Origin: Streptomyces sp. NBC_01446
GTDB taxonomy: Bacteria > Actinomycetota > Actinomycetes > Streptomycetales > Streptomycetaceae
Assembly: GCF_026340095.1 (NCBI RefSeq)
Contig: NZ_JAPEPO010000001.1
Span: 5,976,001-6,040,000 of the forward strand
DNA length: 64,000 bases
Direction: 5' to 3'
The translations under genes and the position numbers were made by a program. Position 1 is the first letter of the stretch. Each line of letters begins with the position of its first letter. The notes below the pieces were generated by a model. The model worked only from the letters and a program-made list of their open reading frames with translations, made no database searches and was not told the origin of the DNA. Shown here one piece after another: positions 1 to 8,461 of the stretch.

Positions 1-308
1 AGGTGCGGGTCACCGTCATCGCGGCCGGCTTCGACGGCGGGCAGCCGCCGTCCAAGCGGGACAACGTGATCGGCGGCGCGTCCGCCAAGCGCGAGGAGCC
101 GGCGCCGCGAGCCACCGAGGCCCGTCCGTCCTTCGGCAGCCTCGGCAGCGTCACCCCGCGCGACGAACCGAAGGTTCCGGAGCCCGTCGAGGCCACCCCG
201 GCGAACGAGATGCAGTCCGCCCCGGTCGCCTCGCCGCAGGTTCCGCCGGCCCGTCCCTACCAGGACAGCCAGGTCGAAGAGCTGGACGTGCCGGACTTCC
301 TGAAGTGA
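1..308 (+). CDS. ftsZ: Cell division protein FtsZ, C-terminal end (partial)
   Basis: This is the 3' end of a gene that begins before the window. The first residues (RVTVIAAGFDGG) are the end of the tubulin-like C-terminal domain. A disordered linker rich in Pro, Glu and Ala follows, and then the conserved C-terminal peptide DVPDFLK, which binds partner proteins such as SepF. FtsZ is the tubulin-like GTPase that forms the division ring and, in Streptomyces, the sporulation ladders. The neighbours downstream (pgeF, yggS, sepF, yggT, divIVA) are the usual actinobacterial continuation of the division and cell-wall cluster. The GTPase domain is outside the window, so the identification rests on the tail and the gene order. 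Confidence 0.95.
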   Translation, partial: VRVTVIAAGFDGGQPPSKRDNVIGGASAKREEPAPRATEARPSFGSLGSVTPRDEPKVPEPVEATPANEMQSAPVASPQVPPARPYQDSQVEELDVPDFLK

Positions 309-343
309 CCGGCACAAGTGACCTGCAGAAGTGACCTCCTGAA

Positions 344-1075
344 GTGATAGGACAGCGCGACCACGTGAGCGGCGCCCACTTCGCCTTCACCGACCGGTGG
401 GGCGGGGTGAGCGCCGCTCCGTACGAGGAGTTCAACCTCGGCGGTGCGGTCGGTGACGACCCGGCCGCAGTCCACGCCAACCGCGGCAGCGCGGCGCGGT
501 CGCTCGGCCTCGACCCGGCGCACGTGGTCTGGATGAACCAGGTGCACGGCCCGGACGTCGCGGTGGTCGACGGACCCTGGGGTCCGGCCGCCGACATCCC
601 GTCCGTCGACGCGATCGTCACCGCACGGCGCGGACTCGCTCTCGCGGTGCTCACCGCGGACTGCACACCGGTCCTGCTCGCCGACCCCGTCGCGGGAATC
701 GCCGCCGCCGCTCACGCCGGACGCCCCGGCATGGTCGCCGGAGTCGTCCCCGCAGCGGTCGAGGCGATGGTGGGGCTCGGCGCCGAACCCGCCCGCATCG
801 TGGCCCGCACCGGCCCCGCCGTCTGCGGGAAGTGCTACGAAGTCCCGGACGGGATGCGCGCCGAGGTGGCCGCCGTGGAACCCGCGGCGTACGCCGAAAC
901 CAGCTGGGGCACCCCTGCCGTCGATGTGACCGCCGGAGTGCATGCCCAGTTGGAGCGGCTCGGGGTGCGTGACCGGCAGCAGTCGCCGGTGTGCACCCTG
1001 GAGTCGCACGACCACTTCTCGTACCGCCGCGACCGCACCACCGGTCGGCTCGCTGGCTATGTCTGGCTGGACTGA
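344..1075 (+). CDS. pgeF: Purine nucleoside phosphorylase / laccase-domain protein, YfiH (YlmD, PgeF) family
   Basis: The 243-residue protein has the family metal-site pattern: a His in NQVHGPDV (about residue 69), a Cys in LTADCTPVLLADP (about 107) and a His in AAAHAGRPG (about 124). Members of this family act on purine nucleosides (phosphorolysis or deamination) and were earlier annotated as polyphenol oxidases. In E. coli a member clears wrongly assembled peptidoglycan precursors. The gene lies 35 bases after ftsZ and 6 bases before yggS, so it is probably cotranscribed with both. No good ribosome binding site marks the GTG start used here; a second GTG at 365 is possible. Confidence 0.9.
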   Translation: MIGQRDHVSGAHFAFTDRWGGVSAAPYEEFNLGGAVGDDPAAVHANRGSAARSLGLDPAHVVWMNQVHGPDVAVVDGPWGPAADIPSVDAIVTARRGLALAVLTADCTPVLLADPVAGIAAAAHAGRPGMVAGVVPAAVEAMVGLGAEPARIVARTGPAVCGKCYEVPDGMRAEVAAVEPAAYAETSWGTPAVDVTAGVHAQLERLGVRDRQQSPVCTLESHDHFSYRRDRTTGRLAGYVWLD

Positions 1076-1081
1076 TGGGAC

Positions 1082-1801
1082 ATGACGGACCGTAAGGCTC
1101 AACTCGCAGCAAATCTGGCACAGGTGGAGGAACGCATCGCTTCGGCGTGCGCCGCCGCAGGCCGTGAGCGCGAGGAAGTGACCCTGATCGTGGTCACCAA
1201 GACGTACCCCGCGAGCGATGTGCGGATCTTGTCGGAACTCGGTGTGCGCGATGTCGCCGAGAACCGCGACCAGGACGCGGCACCCAAGGCCGCGGAATGT
1301 GCGGATCTGCCGCTCCGGTGGCACTTTGTCGGGCAGCTGCAGACCAACAAGGTTCGCTCCGTGGTCGGTTATGCCGACGTCGTGCAGTCCGTCGACCGGT
1401 CGAAGCTCGTCACGTCACTGTCGACGGCGGCCGTGCGCGCGGAGCGTGAACTCGGCTGTCTGATCCAGGTCGCGCTCGACGCCGGGGAGAACGGGCGGGG
1501 CGAGCGCGGCGGCGTAGGGCCGGGCGGAATCGAGGAGTTGGCGGCAATTGTGGCGGACTCGCCCGGTCTGCGCCTTGACGGTCTGATGACGGTCGCACCG
1601 CTCACCGGTCCGTACGCGGACCGCCAACAGGCGGCGTTCGAGCGGCTGATGGATTTGTCGACTGACCTGCGCCGGGCTCATCCGGCTGCGAACATGGTGT
1701 CAGCAGGGATGAGTGCGGACCTCGAACAGGCCGTGGCGGCCGGAGCGACACATGTGCGCGTCGGTACGGCGGTACTCGGAGTCCGACCCAGGCTCGGGTA
1801 A
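1082..1801 (+). CDS. Pyridoxal-phosphate homeostasis protein, YggS (YlmE) family
   Basis: This 239-residue protein has the PLP-binding alanine-racemase-like barrel of the YggS/PLPBP family. The PLP lysine is in VTKTYPASD (about residue 40). Other conserved stretches are AENRDQ, WHFVGQLQTNK and the phosphate-binding end (SAGMSADLEQA, VRVGTAVLG). The family buffers and delivers pyridoxal phosphate and has no known catalytic activity. The ATG follows pgeF after 6 bases, which implies an operon. This gene is the ylmE position of the conserved ftsZ-ylmD-ylmE-sepF-ylmG-divIVA string. Confidence 0.93.
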   Translation: MTDRKAQLAANLAQVEERIASACAAAGREREEVTLIVVTKTYPASDVRILSELGVRDVAENRDQDAAPKAAECADLPLRWHFVGQLQTNKVRSVVGYADVVQSVDRSKLVTSLSTAAVRAERELGCLIQVALDAGENGRGERGGVGPGGIEELAAIVADSPGLRLDGLMTVAPLTGPYADRQQAAFERLMDLSTDLRRAHPAANMVSAGMSADLEQAVAAGATHVRVGTAVLGVRPRLG

Positions 1802-1928
1802 CGTCGCCAAGAAGTCGGACCACAGCAGAAAATATGGTCATTCTCGCTGATGGGCGGGGAGATCGCGTGGATCGCAGGCACTTTGGTTGACGTCAGCCGA
1901 TCCACCACAGAGCGGAGGACTCAGAGCA

Positions 1929-2567
1929 ATGGCCGGCGCGATGCGCAAGATGGCGGTCTACCTCGGCCTCGTGGAGGACGATGGGTACGACGGCCGGGGG
2001 TTCGACCCCGACGACGACTTCGAGCCTGAGCTGGACCCCGAACCCGAGCGGGACCGCAGGCGTCACGAACCGTCGCATCAGTCGCACAACACTCATCAGC
2101 CACACCAGTCCCAACGGGACGAATCGGTACGAGTGGTGCAGCCTCCCGCTCAGCGCGAACCGGTTCCGTTGCCCGCGGAATCCGGACGTCCGGCGCGAAT
2201 CGCCCCCGTGGCATCCATCACACCTGAACGCCAGAGCCTGGAGAAGAACGCACCGGTGATCATGCCCAAGGTTGTGTCAGAGCGGGAGCCCTATCGCATC
2301 ACGACGCTGCACCCCCGGACGTACAACGAGGCCCGTACCATCGGGGAACACTTCCGTGAGGGCACTCCGGTGATCATGAATCTGACGGAGATGGACGACA
2401 CTGACGCGAAGCGACTTGTCGACTTTGCGGCCGGTCTCGTCTTCGGTCTGCACGGCAGCATTGAGCGGGTGACGCAGAAGGTGTTCCTGTTGTCGCCTGC
2501 TAACGTCGATGTCACGGCAGAGGACAAGGCCCGCATCGCAGAGGGCGGGTTCTTCAACCAGAGCTGA
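1929..2567 (+). CDS. sepF: Cell division protein SepF
   Basis: SepF is a membrane-anchoring partner of FtsZ. The 212-residue protein begins with an amphipathic membrane-targeting helix (MAGAMRKMAVYLGL). An acidic, His/Gln/Pro-rich linker follows to about residue 125. The C-terminal SepF core runs from YRITTLHPRTYNEAR to the end, including the MNLTEMDDTDAKR stretch. I chose the ATG at 1929 because GGAGG sits 10 bases before it at 1914-1918 and because the targeting helix must be N-terminal. A GTG-type start 42 bases upstream would bury that helix. The 127 bases before it may hold a separate promoter. Confidence 0.95.
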   Translation: MAGAMRKMAVYLGLVEDDGYDGRGFDPDDDFEPELDPEPERDRRRHEPSHQSHNTHQPHQSQRDESVRVVQPPAQREPVPLPAESGRPARIAPVASITPERQSLEKNAPVIMPKVVSEREPYRITTLHPRTYNEARTIGEHFREGTPVIMNLTEMDDTDAKRLVDFAAGLVFGLHGSIERVTQKVFLLSPANVDVTAEDKARIAEGGFFNQS

Positions 2568-2642
2568 GACGCAGCACCGGTGAAGTGCCGGTGCAGTAAC
2601 TAGCCACGAGGCACGAGACACAGGGGAGAGGGAACCGCGGAC

Positions 2643-2927
2643 ATGAGCGTGGTTTTGGATGTTGTCTACATCGCGCTGATGTGTTTCCTCATCGTGCTGA
2701 TCTTCCGGCTGGTCATGGACTACGTCTTCCAGTTCGCCCGCTCGTGGCAACCCGGCAAGGCGATGGTGGTCGTACTTGAGGCCACCTACACTGTCACTGA
2801 TCCACCGCTCAAGCTTCTGCGGCGGTTCATTCCGCCGCTGCGTCTCGGGGGCGTGGCGCTCGACCTGTCCTTCTTCGTACTGATGATCATCGTCTACATC
2901 CTGATCTCCGTCGTGAGCCGGCTGTGA
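2643..2927 (+). CDS. YggT (YlmG) family integral membrane protein
   Basis: The 94-residue protein has two hydrophobic segments, at about residues 3-27 and 72-92, separated by a basic amphipathic stretch (LKLLRRFIPPLRLGG) typical of the YggT family. Homologues are encoded beside sepF and divIVA in many Gram-positive bacteria. A role in division-site or membrane organisation is suspected but the biochemical function is unknown. A GGGGAGAGG ribosome binding site lies about 10 bases before the ATG. The spacing (75 bases after sepF, 46 before divIVA) suggests one transcription unit. Confidence 0.9.
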   Translation: MSVVLDVVYIALMCFLIVLIFRLVMDYVFQFARSWQPGKAMVVVLEATYTVTDPPLKLLRRFIPPLRLGGVALDLSFFVLMIIVYILISVVSRL

Positions 2928-2973
2928 ACGATACGGTCTTGCCGAATGCCGACGACTACGTTGAGGTGAAGAG

Positions 2974-4149
2974 ATGCCGTTGACCCCCGAGGACGTGCGG
3001 AACAAGCAGTTCACGACCGTCCGCCTCCGAGAAGGCTATGACGAGGACGAGGTCGATGCCTTCCTCGACGAGGTCGAAGGCGAACTGACTCGCCTTCTCC
3101 GAGAGAACGAGGACCTGCGCGCGAAGCTCGCCGCAGCCACCCGCGCCGCTGCGCAGAACCAGCAGCAGGGCGGGATGCGCAAGCCTCCGGAACCGCAGGA
3201 CCAGCGCGGTCCCGGTGCGCCGGTGCCCGCCGCAATATCGGGCCCGCAGCCGGTGCAGCCGCAGCAGCAGATGGGTGGCCCCATGGGCGGCCCGCCCCAG
3301 CTGCCCAGCGGTGCGCCGCAGCTGCCCGCAGGCCCCGGTGGACATGGTCCGCAGGGTCCCGGTCCGCAGGGTCCCGGCCCGATGGGCCAGGGTCCGATGG
3401 GCCAGGGTCACCCCGGCCAGAACCAGCTCGGTCAGGGCCAGATGGGCCAGGGCCAGATGCAGCAGCAGATGGGCGGCCCGATGGGCGGTCCCATGGGTGG
3501 CCCCATGGGCGGTCACGGTCCGCAGATGCCGCAGCCTGGTCAGGGCCCCGGTGGCGACAGCGCCGCTCGTGTCCTCTCCCTTGCGCAGCAGACCGCCGAC
3601 CAGGCGATCGCGGAGGCCCGTTCCGAGGCCAACAAGATCGTCGGCGAGGCCCGCAGCCGCGCCGAGGGTCTCGAGCGTGACGCCCGTGCCAAGGCCGACG
3701 CCCTGGAGCGGGACGCGCAGGAGAAGCACCGCGTCGCGATGGGCTCCCTCGAGTCCGCCCGCGCCACGCTGGAGCGCAAGGTCGAGGACCTGCGTGGCTT
3801 CGAGCGCGAGTACCGCACGCGTCTGAAGTCCTACCTCGAGTCGCAGCTGCGTCAGCTGGAGACCCAGGCCGACGACTCGCTGGCTCCCCCGCGGACGCCG
3901 GCGACCGCGTCGCTGCCGCCGTCGCCCGCGCCTTCCATGGCGTCGGCCGGTGCGGGTGCCCCGTCCTACGGTGGCAACCAGACCATGGGCGGCAACCAGC
4001 CTCCGGCTGGTCCGTCCTACGGCGGCCAGCAGCAGATGTCGCCCGCTATGACGCAGCCGATGGCGCCGGTGCGGCCCCAGGGTCCCGCGCCGATGCAGCA
4101 GGCTCCGTCGCCGATGCGCGGTTTCCTCATCGACGAGGACGACAACTGA
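2974..4149 (+). CDS. divIVA: Polar growth protein DivIVA (Wag31-like)
   Basis: DivIVA marks hyphal tips and new branch sites and recruits the cell-wall growth machinery (the polarisome). The N-terminal lipid-binding domain is clear (PLTPEDVRNKQFTTVRLREG, then YDEDEVDAFLDEVEGEL). A first short coiled coil reaches about residue 65. A long Gln/Pro/Gly/Met-rich insertion (about 66-190) with many GPMGG and GQM repeats precedes the main coiled coil (about 195-305, many Glu/Arg/Ala heptads). The disordered tail ends in RGFLIDEDDN. The low-complexity insertion and long tail are typical of Streptomyces DivIVA (391 residues here). Two strong terminators follow. Confidence 0.96.
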   Translation: MPLTPEDVRNKQFTTVRLREGYDEDEVDAFLDEVEGELTRLLRENEDLRAKLAAATRAAAQNQQQGGMRKPPEPQDQRGPGAPVPAAISGPQPVQPQQQMGGPMGGPPQLPSGAPQLPAGPGGHGPQGPGPQGPGPMGQGPMGQGHPGQNQLGQGQMGQGQMQQQMGGPMGGPMGGPMGGHGPQMPQPGQGPGGDSAARVLSLAQQTADQAIAEARSEANKIVGEARSRAEGLERDARAKADALERDAQEKHRVAMGSLESARATLERKVEDLRGFEREYRTRLKSYLESQLRQLETQADDSLAPPRTPATASLPPSPAPSMASAGAGAPSYGGNQTMGGNQPPAGPSYGGQQQMSPAMTQPMAPVRPQGPAPMQQAPSPMRGFLIDEDDN

Positions 4150-4184
4150 CGGGCGTGACCACGCCTTAGGCGTCGGCAGCGTTC

Positions 4185-4222
4185 AAGGGCCGGGCCCCCG
4201 GATTTCCGGGGGCCCGGCCCTT
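4185..4222. terminator. Intrinsic terminator after divIVA
   Basis: A perfect 17-bp inverted repeat (arms 4185-4201 and 4206-4222) with the 4-base loop ATTT lies 36 bases after the divIVA stop and is followed by TTT. It is nearly symmetrical and could also act on leftward transcription. Confidence 0.85.
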
Positions 4223-4254
4223 TGCCGTGGTCAGGGCGCAGAGGTCGCCGTGGG

Positions 4255-4346
4255 CCAGAGGCGGACACCGCTGCGCTCCAGGTGCGGACACCGCTGTGAG
4301 CCAGGCGTGGACACCGCCCTGGGCCAGGCGCGGATGCTGCCTGGGC
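4255..4346. repeat. Four tandem 23-bp repeats between convergent genes
   Basis: Units start at 4255, 4278, 4301 and 4324, an exact period of 23 bases. Each carries CCAG followed by a variant of GCGGACACCGC. The last unit is the most diverged, and a weak further unit may precede the array at about 4232. The array sits between two terminators in the 291-base gap between divIVA and ileS, which holds no supported gene. Confidence 0.7.
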
Positions 4347-4386
4347 GGCGGTGCAGAAACGTTCATCTGTGCGTGAGTACGAAACG

Positions 4387-4433
4387 CCGAAGGCCCGGTC
4401 CCGCCAAGATCTTTGGCGGGACCGGGCCTTCGG
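4387..4433. terminator. Bidirectional terminator after ileS
   Basis: A perfect 21-bp inverted repeat (arms 4387-4407 and 4413-4433, 5-base loop) ends 8 bases before the ileS stop codon. It terminates ileS on the minus strand and backs up the divIVA terminator on the plus strand. Confidence 0.85.
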
Positions 4434-4440
4434 TCGTGGG

Positions 4441-7400
4441 TTACGCCTTGTGGAGGCGGAACGCGAGGGCGAGAGGCTCGTCCGTGAACGTCTCGCCGTA
4501 GGTGTCGTCGGCCTCGCCCTGGGCGAAGTCCGTGGCGAGGACCTCGTCCGCGATCAGCGTGGCGTGCTCGGACAGGGCCGTGACGACCGCGGGCTCCGTG
4601 GACGTCCACCGCAGGGCGATCCGGTCCGCGACGTCCAGGCCGCTGTTCTTACGGGCCTCCTGGATCAGGCGGATCGCGTCACGGGCCAGGCCCGCCTGAC
4701 GCAGCTCCTCCGTGATCTCCAGGTCGAGCGCGACCGTTGCGCCGGAGTCCGAGGCGACGGACCAGCCCTCGCGCGGGGTCTCCGTGATGATGACCTCGTC
4801 GGGCGCCAGCGTGATCGTCTCGCCGTCCACCTCGACCGACGCCGTGCCTTCGCGCAGGCCGAGCGAGAGCGCGGCGGCGTCCGCCTCGGCGACCGCCTTC
4901 GCGACCGCCTGGACGCCCTTGCCGAACCGCTTGCCCAGGGCGCGGAAGTTCGCCTTGGCGGTCGTGTCGACCAGGGAGCCGCCGACCTCGGAGAGCGACG
5001 CCAGCGAGGAGACGTTGAGCTCCTCGGTGATCTGCGCGTGCAGCTCCGGGTTGAGCGTCTCGAAGCCCGCGGCCGCGACCAGCGCGCGGGAGAGCGGCTG
5101 ACGCGTCTTGACGCCCGACTCCGCGCGCGTGGCGCGGCCCAGCTCGACGAGGCGCCGGACGAGGACCATCTGCCGCGACAGGTCCGGGTCGACGGCGGAG
5201 AGGTCCGCCTCCGGCCACGTGGACAGGTGGACCGACTCGGGGGCGCCCGGCGTGACGGGAACCACCAGGTCCTGCCAGACCCGCTCCGTGATGAACGGAG
5301 TCAGCGGCGCCATCAGACGCGTGACCGTCTCGATGACCTCGTGCAGGGTGCGCAGGGCCGCCTTGTCGCCCTGCCAGAAGCGGCGGCGCGAGCGGCGCAC
5401 GTACCAGTTCGACAGGTCGTCGACGAACGAGGAGAGCAGCTTGCCGGCGCGCTGGGTGTCGTACGCCTCCAGGGACTGCGTCACCTGGTCGGTGAGTGCG
5501 TGCAGTTCGGAGAGCAGCCAGCGGTCGAGCAGGGTGCGGTCGGCGGGGGCCGGGTCGGCCTCGCTGGGTGACCAGTCCGACGTACGGGCGTACAGGGCCT
5601 GGAAGGCGACCGTGTTCCAGTACGTCAGGAGGGTCTTGCGGACCACTTCCTGGATCGTGCCGTGGCCGACGCGGCGCGCGGACCACGGGGAGCCGCCGGC
5701 GGCCATGAACCAGCGCACCGCGTCCGCGCCGTGCTGGTCCATCAGCGGGATCGGCTGGAGGGTGTTCCCCAGGTGCTTGGACATCTTGCGGCCGTCCTCG
5801 GCGAGGATGTGGCCGAGGCACACGACGTTCTCGTAGGACGACTTGTCGAAGACGAGCGTGCCGACCGCCATGAGGGTGTAGAACCACCCGCGGGTCTGGT
5901 CGATGGCCTCCGAGATGAACTGCGCCGGGTACCGGCTCTCGAAGAGCTCCTTGTTCTTGTACGGGTAGCCCCACTGCGCGAACGGCATCGAACCCGAGTC
6001 GTACCAGGCGTCGATGACCTCGGGCACGCGCGTGGCCGTCTTCTCGCACTGGGGGCACGCGAAGGTGACCTCGTCGATGAACGGGCGGTGCGGGTCCAGG
6101 TTCGCCAGGTCGGTGCCGGTCAGCTCGCTGAGCTCGGCCAGCGAGCCGACGCAGGTGAGGTGGTCGTCCTCACAGCGCCACAGCGGGAGCGGGGTGCCCC
6201 AGTAGCGGCTGCGGGAGAGAGCCCAGTCGATGTTGTTGTTCAGCCAGTCGCCGAAGCGGCCGTGCTTCACGTTCTCCGGGAACCAGTTGGTCTTCTCGTT
6301 CTCCTGGAGGAGGCGGTCCTTGATCTCCGTGGTGCGGATGTACCAGGACGGCTGCGCGTAGTAGAGCAGCGCCGTGTGGCAGCGCCAGCAGTGCGGGTAG
6401 CTGTGCTCGTACGGGACGTGCAGGAAGAGCAGGCCGCGGTCCTTGAGGTCCTCGGTGAGCTTTTCGTCCGCCTTCTTGAAGAAGACACCGCCCACGAGCG
6501 GGACGTCCTCCTCGAAGGTGCCGTCGGGACGGACCGGGTTCACCACCGGCAGGCCGTACGCCTTGCAGACCTTGAGGTCGTCCTCGCCGAATGCGGGGGA
6601 CTGGTGGACGAGACCGGTGCCGTCCTCGGTCGTGACGTAGTCGGCGTTGACCACGTAGTGGGCCTCGGCCGGGAACTCCACGAGCTCGAACGGACGTTGG
6701 TACTTCCAGCGCTCCATCTCGGCGCCGGTGAAGGACTCGCCGGTCTTCTCCCAGCCCTCGCCGAGCGCCTTCTCGACGAGGGGCTCGGCGACGACGACCT
6801 TCTCGTTGCCGTCCGTCGCGACGACGTAACGGACGTCGGGGTGCGCGGCGACCGCCGTGTTCGAGACGAGCGTCCAGGGGGTCGTCGTCCAGACGAGGAG
6901 CGAGGCCTCGCCGGCCAGCGGACCGGAGGTGAGCGGGAAACGGACGTAGACGGAGGGGTCGACGACCGTCTCGTAGCCCTGCGCCAGCTCGTGGTCCGAG
7001 AGCCCCGTGCCGCAGCGGGGGCACCAGGGGGCGACGCGGTGGTCCTGGGTCAGCAGGCCCTTGTTGAAGATCTCCTTGAGCGACCACCAGACGGACTCGA
7101 TGTACTCGGGGTCCATGGTGCGGTACGCGTCGTCGAGGTCGACCCAGTAACCCATGCGGGTCGTCAGGTCGGTGAAGGCGTCGGTGTGCCGGGTCACGGA
7201 CTCGCGGCACATGGCGTTGAACTCGGCGATGCCGAACGCCTCGATGTCCTTCTTGCCGTTGAAGCCGAGCTCCGTCTCGACCGCCAGCTCCACGGGCAGA
7301 CCGTGGCAGTCCCAGCCGGCCTTGCGGGCCACGTGGTAGCCGCGCATGGTGCGAAAGCGCGGGAAGACGTCCTTGAAGACGCGGGCCTCGATGTGGTGGG

Positions 7401-7569
7401 CGCCCGGCATGCCGTTGGCGGTGGGCGGGCCCTCGTAGAACACCCACTCGGGGCGTCCCTCGGACTGCTCCAAGCTCTTGGCAAAGATCTTCTGCTCGCG
7501 CCAGAAATCGAGCACGGCGTGCTCGAGGGCGGGCAGGTCGACCTGGGCGGGCACCTGGCGGTACGTCAT
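4441..7569 (-). CDS. ileS: Isoleucyl-tRNA synthetase
   Basis: The enzyme charges tRNA-Ile with isoleucine. The 1042-residue protein is a long-form (type 2, eukaryote-like) class I synthetase. It has the HIGH-type signature PPTANGMPGAHH at residues 48-59, an editing-domain region, a zinc-ribbon-like CPRCG (about 183), a CWRCH pair, and KMSKH at 595-599. The C-terminal anticodon-binding domain follows. I start it at the ATG at 7569 (MTYRQVPAQ) because GGAGG lies just upstream. The same frame stays open for 49 more codons, but that stretch is the T-box leader, not protein. It is a monocistronic gene bounded by a terminator. Confidence 0.96.
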   Translation of the reverse strand: MTYRQVPAQVDLPALEHAVLDFWREQKIFAKSLEQSEGRPEWVFYEGPPTANGMPGAHHIEARVFKDVFPRFRTMRGYHVARKAGWDCHGLPVELAVETELGFNGKKDIEAFGIAEFNAMCRESVTRHTDAFTDLTTRMGYWVDLDDAYRTMDPEYIESVWWSLKEIFNKGLLTQDHRVAPWCPRCGTGLSDHELAQGYETVVDPSVYVRFPLTSGPLAGEASLLVWTTTPWTLVSNTAVAAHPDVRYVVATDGNEKVVVAEPLVEKALGEGWEKTGESFTGAEMERWKYQRPFELVEFPAEAHYVVNADYVTTEDGTGLVHQSPAFGEDDLKVCKAYGLPVVNPVRPDGTFEEDVPLVGGVFFKKADEKLTEDLKDRGLLFLHVPYEHSYPHCWRCHTALLYYAQPSWYIRTTEIKDRLLQENEKTNWFPENVKHGRFGDWLNNNIDWALSRSRYWGTPLPLWRCEDDHLTCVGSLAELSELTGTDLANLDPHRPFIDEVTFACPQCEKTATRVPEVIDAWYDSGSMPFAQWGYPYKNKELFESRYPAQFISEAIDQTRGWFYTLMAVGTLVFDKSSYENVVCLGHILAEDGRKMSKHLGNTLQPIPLMDQHGADAVRWFMAAGGSPWSARRVGHGTIQEVVRKTLLTYWNTVAFQALYARTSDWSPSEADPAPADRTLLDRWLLSELHALTDQVTQSLEAYDTQRAGKLLSSFVDDLSNWYVRRSRRRFWQGDKAALRTLHEVIETVTRLMAPLTPFITERVWQDLVVPVTPGAPESVHLSTWPEADLSAVDPDLSRQMVLVRRLVELGRATRAESGVKTRQPLSRALVAAAGFETLNPELHAQITEELNVSSLASLSEVGGSLVDTTAKANFRALGKRFGKGVQAVAKAVAEADAAALSLGLREGTASVEVDGETITLAPDEVIITETPREGWSVASDSGATVALDLEITEELRQAGLARDAIRLIQEARKNSGLDVADRIALRWTSTEPAVVTALSEHATLIADEVLATDFAQGEADDTYGETFTDEPLALAFRLHKA

Positions 7570-7873
7570 CGATCTTCCTCCGGCGGACACTGTTTCTTCC
7601 GTCTCCGTCGGAGGGACGAGAGCTTCGTCTGTGACGTACGCCGTGTGCGGCGCGCTCCCGCGGTACCACCCTCCTTGGCCCTCCGGGGCGCTGGATGCTC
7701 CGGTGAGCCCCCTCATTGGGGTCGCGATGCCGGTTCTACTCGCCCCGCGAGCGGGGCTTTCCTCCGGCGGCTCCGGGGTGATCTTCGCGTCGCGCTCGCC
7801 CCCGGGCTTCCACCGTCCCCAGGTCGCTCATGGCTGCGTACGCCGCTACTCGGCCCCATCCACGCTTCTCGCT
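7570..7873 (-). ncRNA. T-box riboswitch leader of ileS
   Basis: On the minus strand the leader carries the canonical T-box sequence AAGGAGGGTGGTACCGCG at 7676-7659, which contains the TGG that reads the free CCA end of uncharged tRNA. About 50 bases downstream CTCTCGTCCCTCC can pair with the T-box GGAGGG. Further upstream, GAAGATCACC at 7787-7778 offers an ATC (Ile) triplet at 7782-7780 as candidate specifier. In actinobacteria, ileS T-boxes have a very short stem I and control translation by freeing the ribosome binding site. That fits here, as no run of U follows a hairpin before the GGAGG and ATG. The 5' limit is inferred from the promoter. Confidence 0.88.
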
Positions 7874-7879
7874 CCGCCC

Positions 7880-7885
7880 AGTGTA
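7880..7885 (-). promoter_or_regulatory. Candidate -10 element of the ileS leader promoter
   Basis: On the minus strand TACACT (7885 down to 7880) fits the TAnnnT -10 consensus. It places a transcript start near 7873, giving a leader of about 300 bases, right for a T-box. No convincing -35 is visible. Confidence 0.45.
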
Positions 7886-7951
7886 CGGGGCGCGGGCGTA
7901 CGCGGCCGACCGGTTTTCGGGCGGGCGACGGAGTACCCGGGGAGGCAGGTG

Positions 7952-8143
7952 TCAGACGTGCTGAGGGGTCTCGTCCTTGAGTCCGCTGCGGATCATGTTC
8001 CGCAGCTCGGGGGTGTCGGTGTGGCCGTGGACGGACACGGCGTGCTCGGCCGCGGCGCGGACCACTTCGTCCTCCTCGCCCGTGATGGCGAGCGTGCAGT
8101 TCGTCTCGCTCGGCATGTCACGACAGTCGACTACTTTGCGCAT
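7952..8143 (-). CDS. DUF1059 family small protein
   Basis: This 63-residue protein starts MRKVVDCRDMPSETNCTLAI, the typical DUF1059 opening with paired cysteines and an amphipathic alpha/beta pattern (TGEEDEVVRAAAEHAVSVHG), and ends HTDTPELRNMIRSGLKDE. The biochemical function of the family is unknown; the two cysteines and the His residues could bind metal. A GGAGAAGG ribosome binding site precedes the ATG. It is transcribed away from the DksA-like gene and toward the ileS leader promoter. Confidence 0.85.
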   Translation of the reverse strand: MRKVVDCRDMPSETNCTLAITGEEDEVVRAAAEHAVSVHGHTDTPELRNMIRSGLKDETPQHV

Positions 8144-8461
8144 GATGATGCACCTTCTCCGCTTCCGCTCCAGTTTATTCCTCCGGAGCCCTGCGAGGCG
8201 GGCTCGTCAGGGGCTTTCGCCGGGCTGGTCACGGCCGCGTGGGCTGACCCGAATGGCGACATGGGGCGCGGCGGATCCTCGGGCCGGGCTCCCCGGCGGA
8301 TTACCCGGCGGGGAGCTGGGCACAACGCTTGCAAGTCTGCCGCGCGGGACGTGCGGGGCGGGCGCATCGGGCGGTGTGCCCCGTTGCCGCGGGTCAGAAG
8401 TCGATTTATCGTCCCAGCACGATTCGCGAGCAAGATCACAAAATGTGAAGGGGCCGCGGCC
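8144..8461. other. Intergenic region between divergent genes, no gene seen
   Basis: These 318 bases separate the divergent DUF1059 and DksA-like genes. They presumably hold both promoters. I see a short direct repeat of CCCGGCGGATTACCCGGCGG around 8290-8310 but no ORF, RNA gene or clear operator. Confidence 0.5.

Noticed and set aside
1867..1905. Inverted repeat GTGGATCG / CGATCCAC before sepF
   Set aside because: Only 8 bp with a 23-base loop; could be chance at this GC content.
7570..7716. N-terminal extension of IleS (49 codons)
   Set aside because: The DNA is the T-box leader; the ribosome binding site and homologous N-terminus are at 7569.
5662..7980. Open frame of 772 codons opposite ileS
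   Set aside because: Antisense shadow of ileS and its leader, with low-complexity composition and no ribosome binding site.
7478..8461. Long upstream extension of the DksA-like frame
   Set aside because: It would run through the ileS leader and the DUF1059 gene; the ATG at 8462 has a ribosome binding site.
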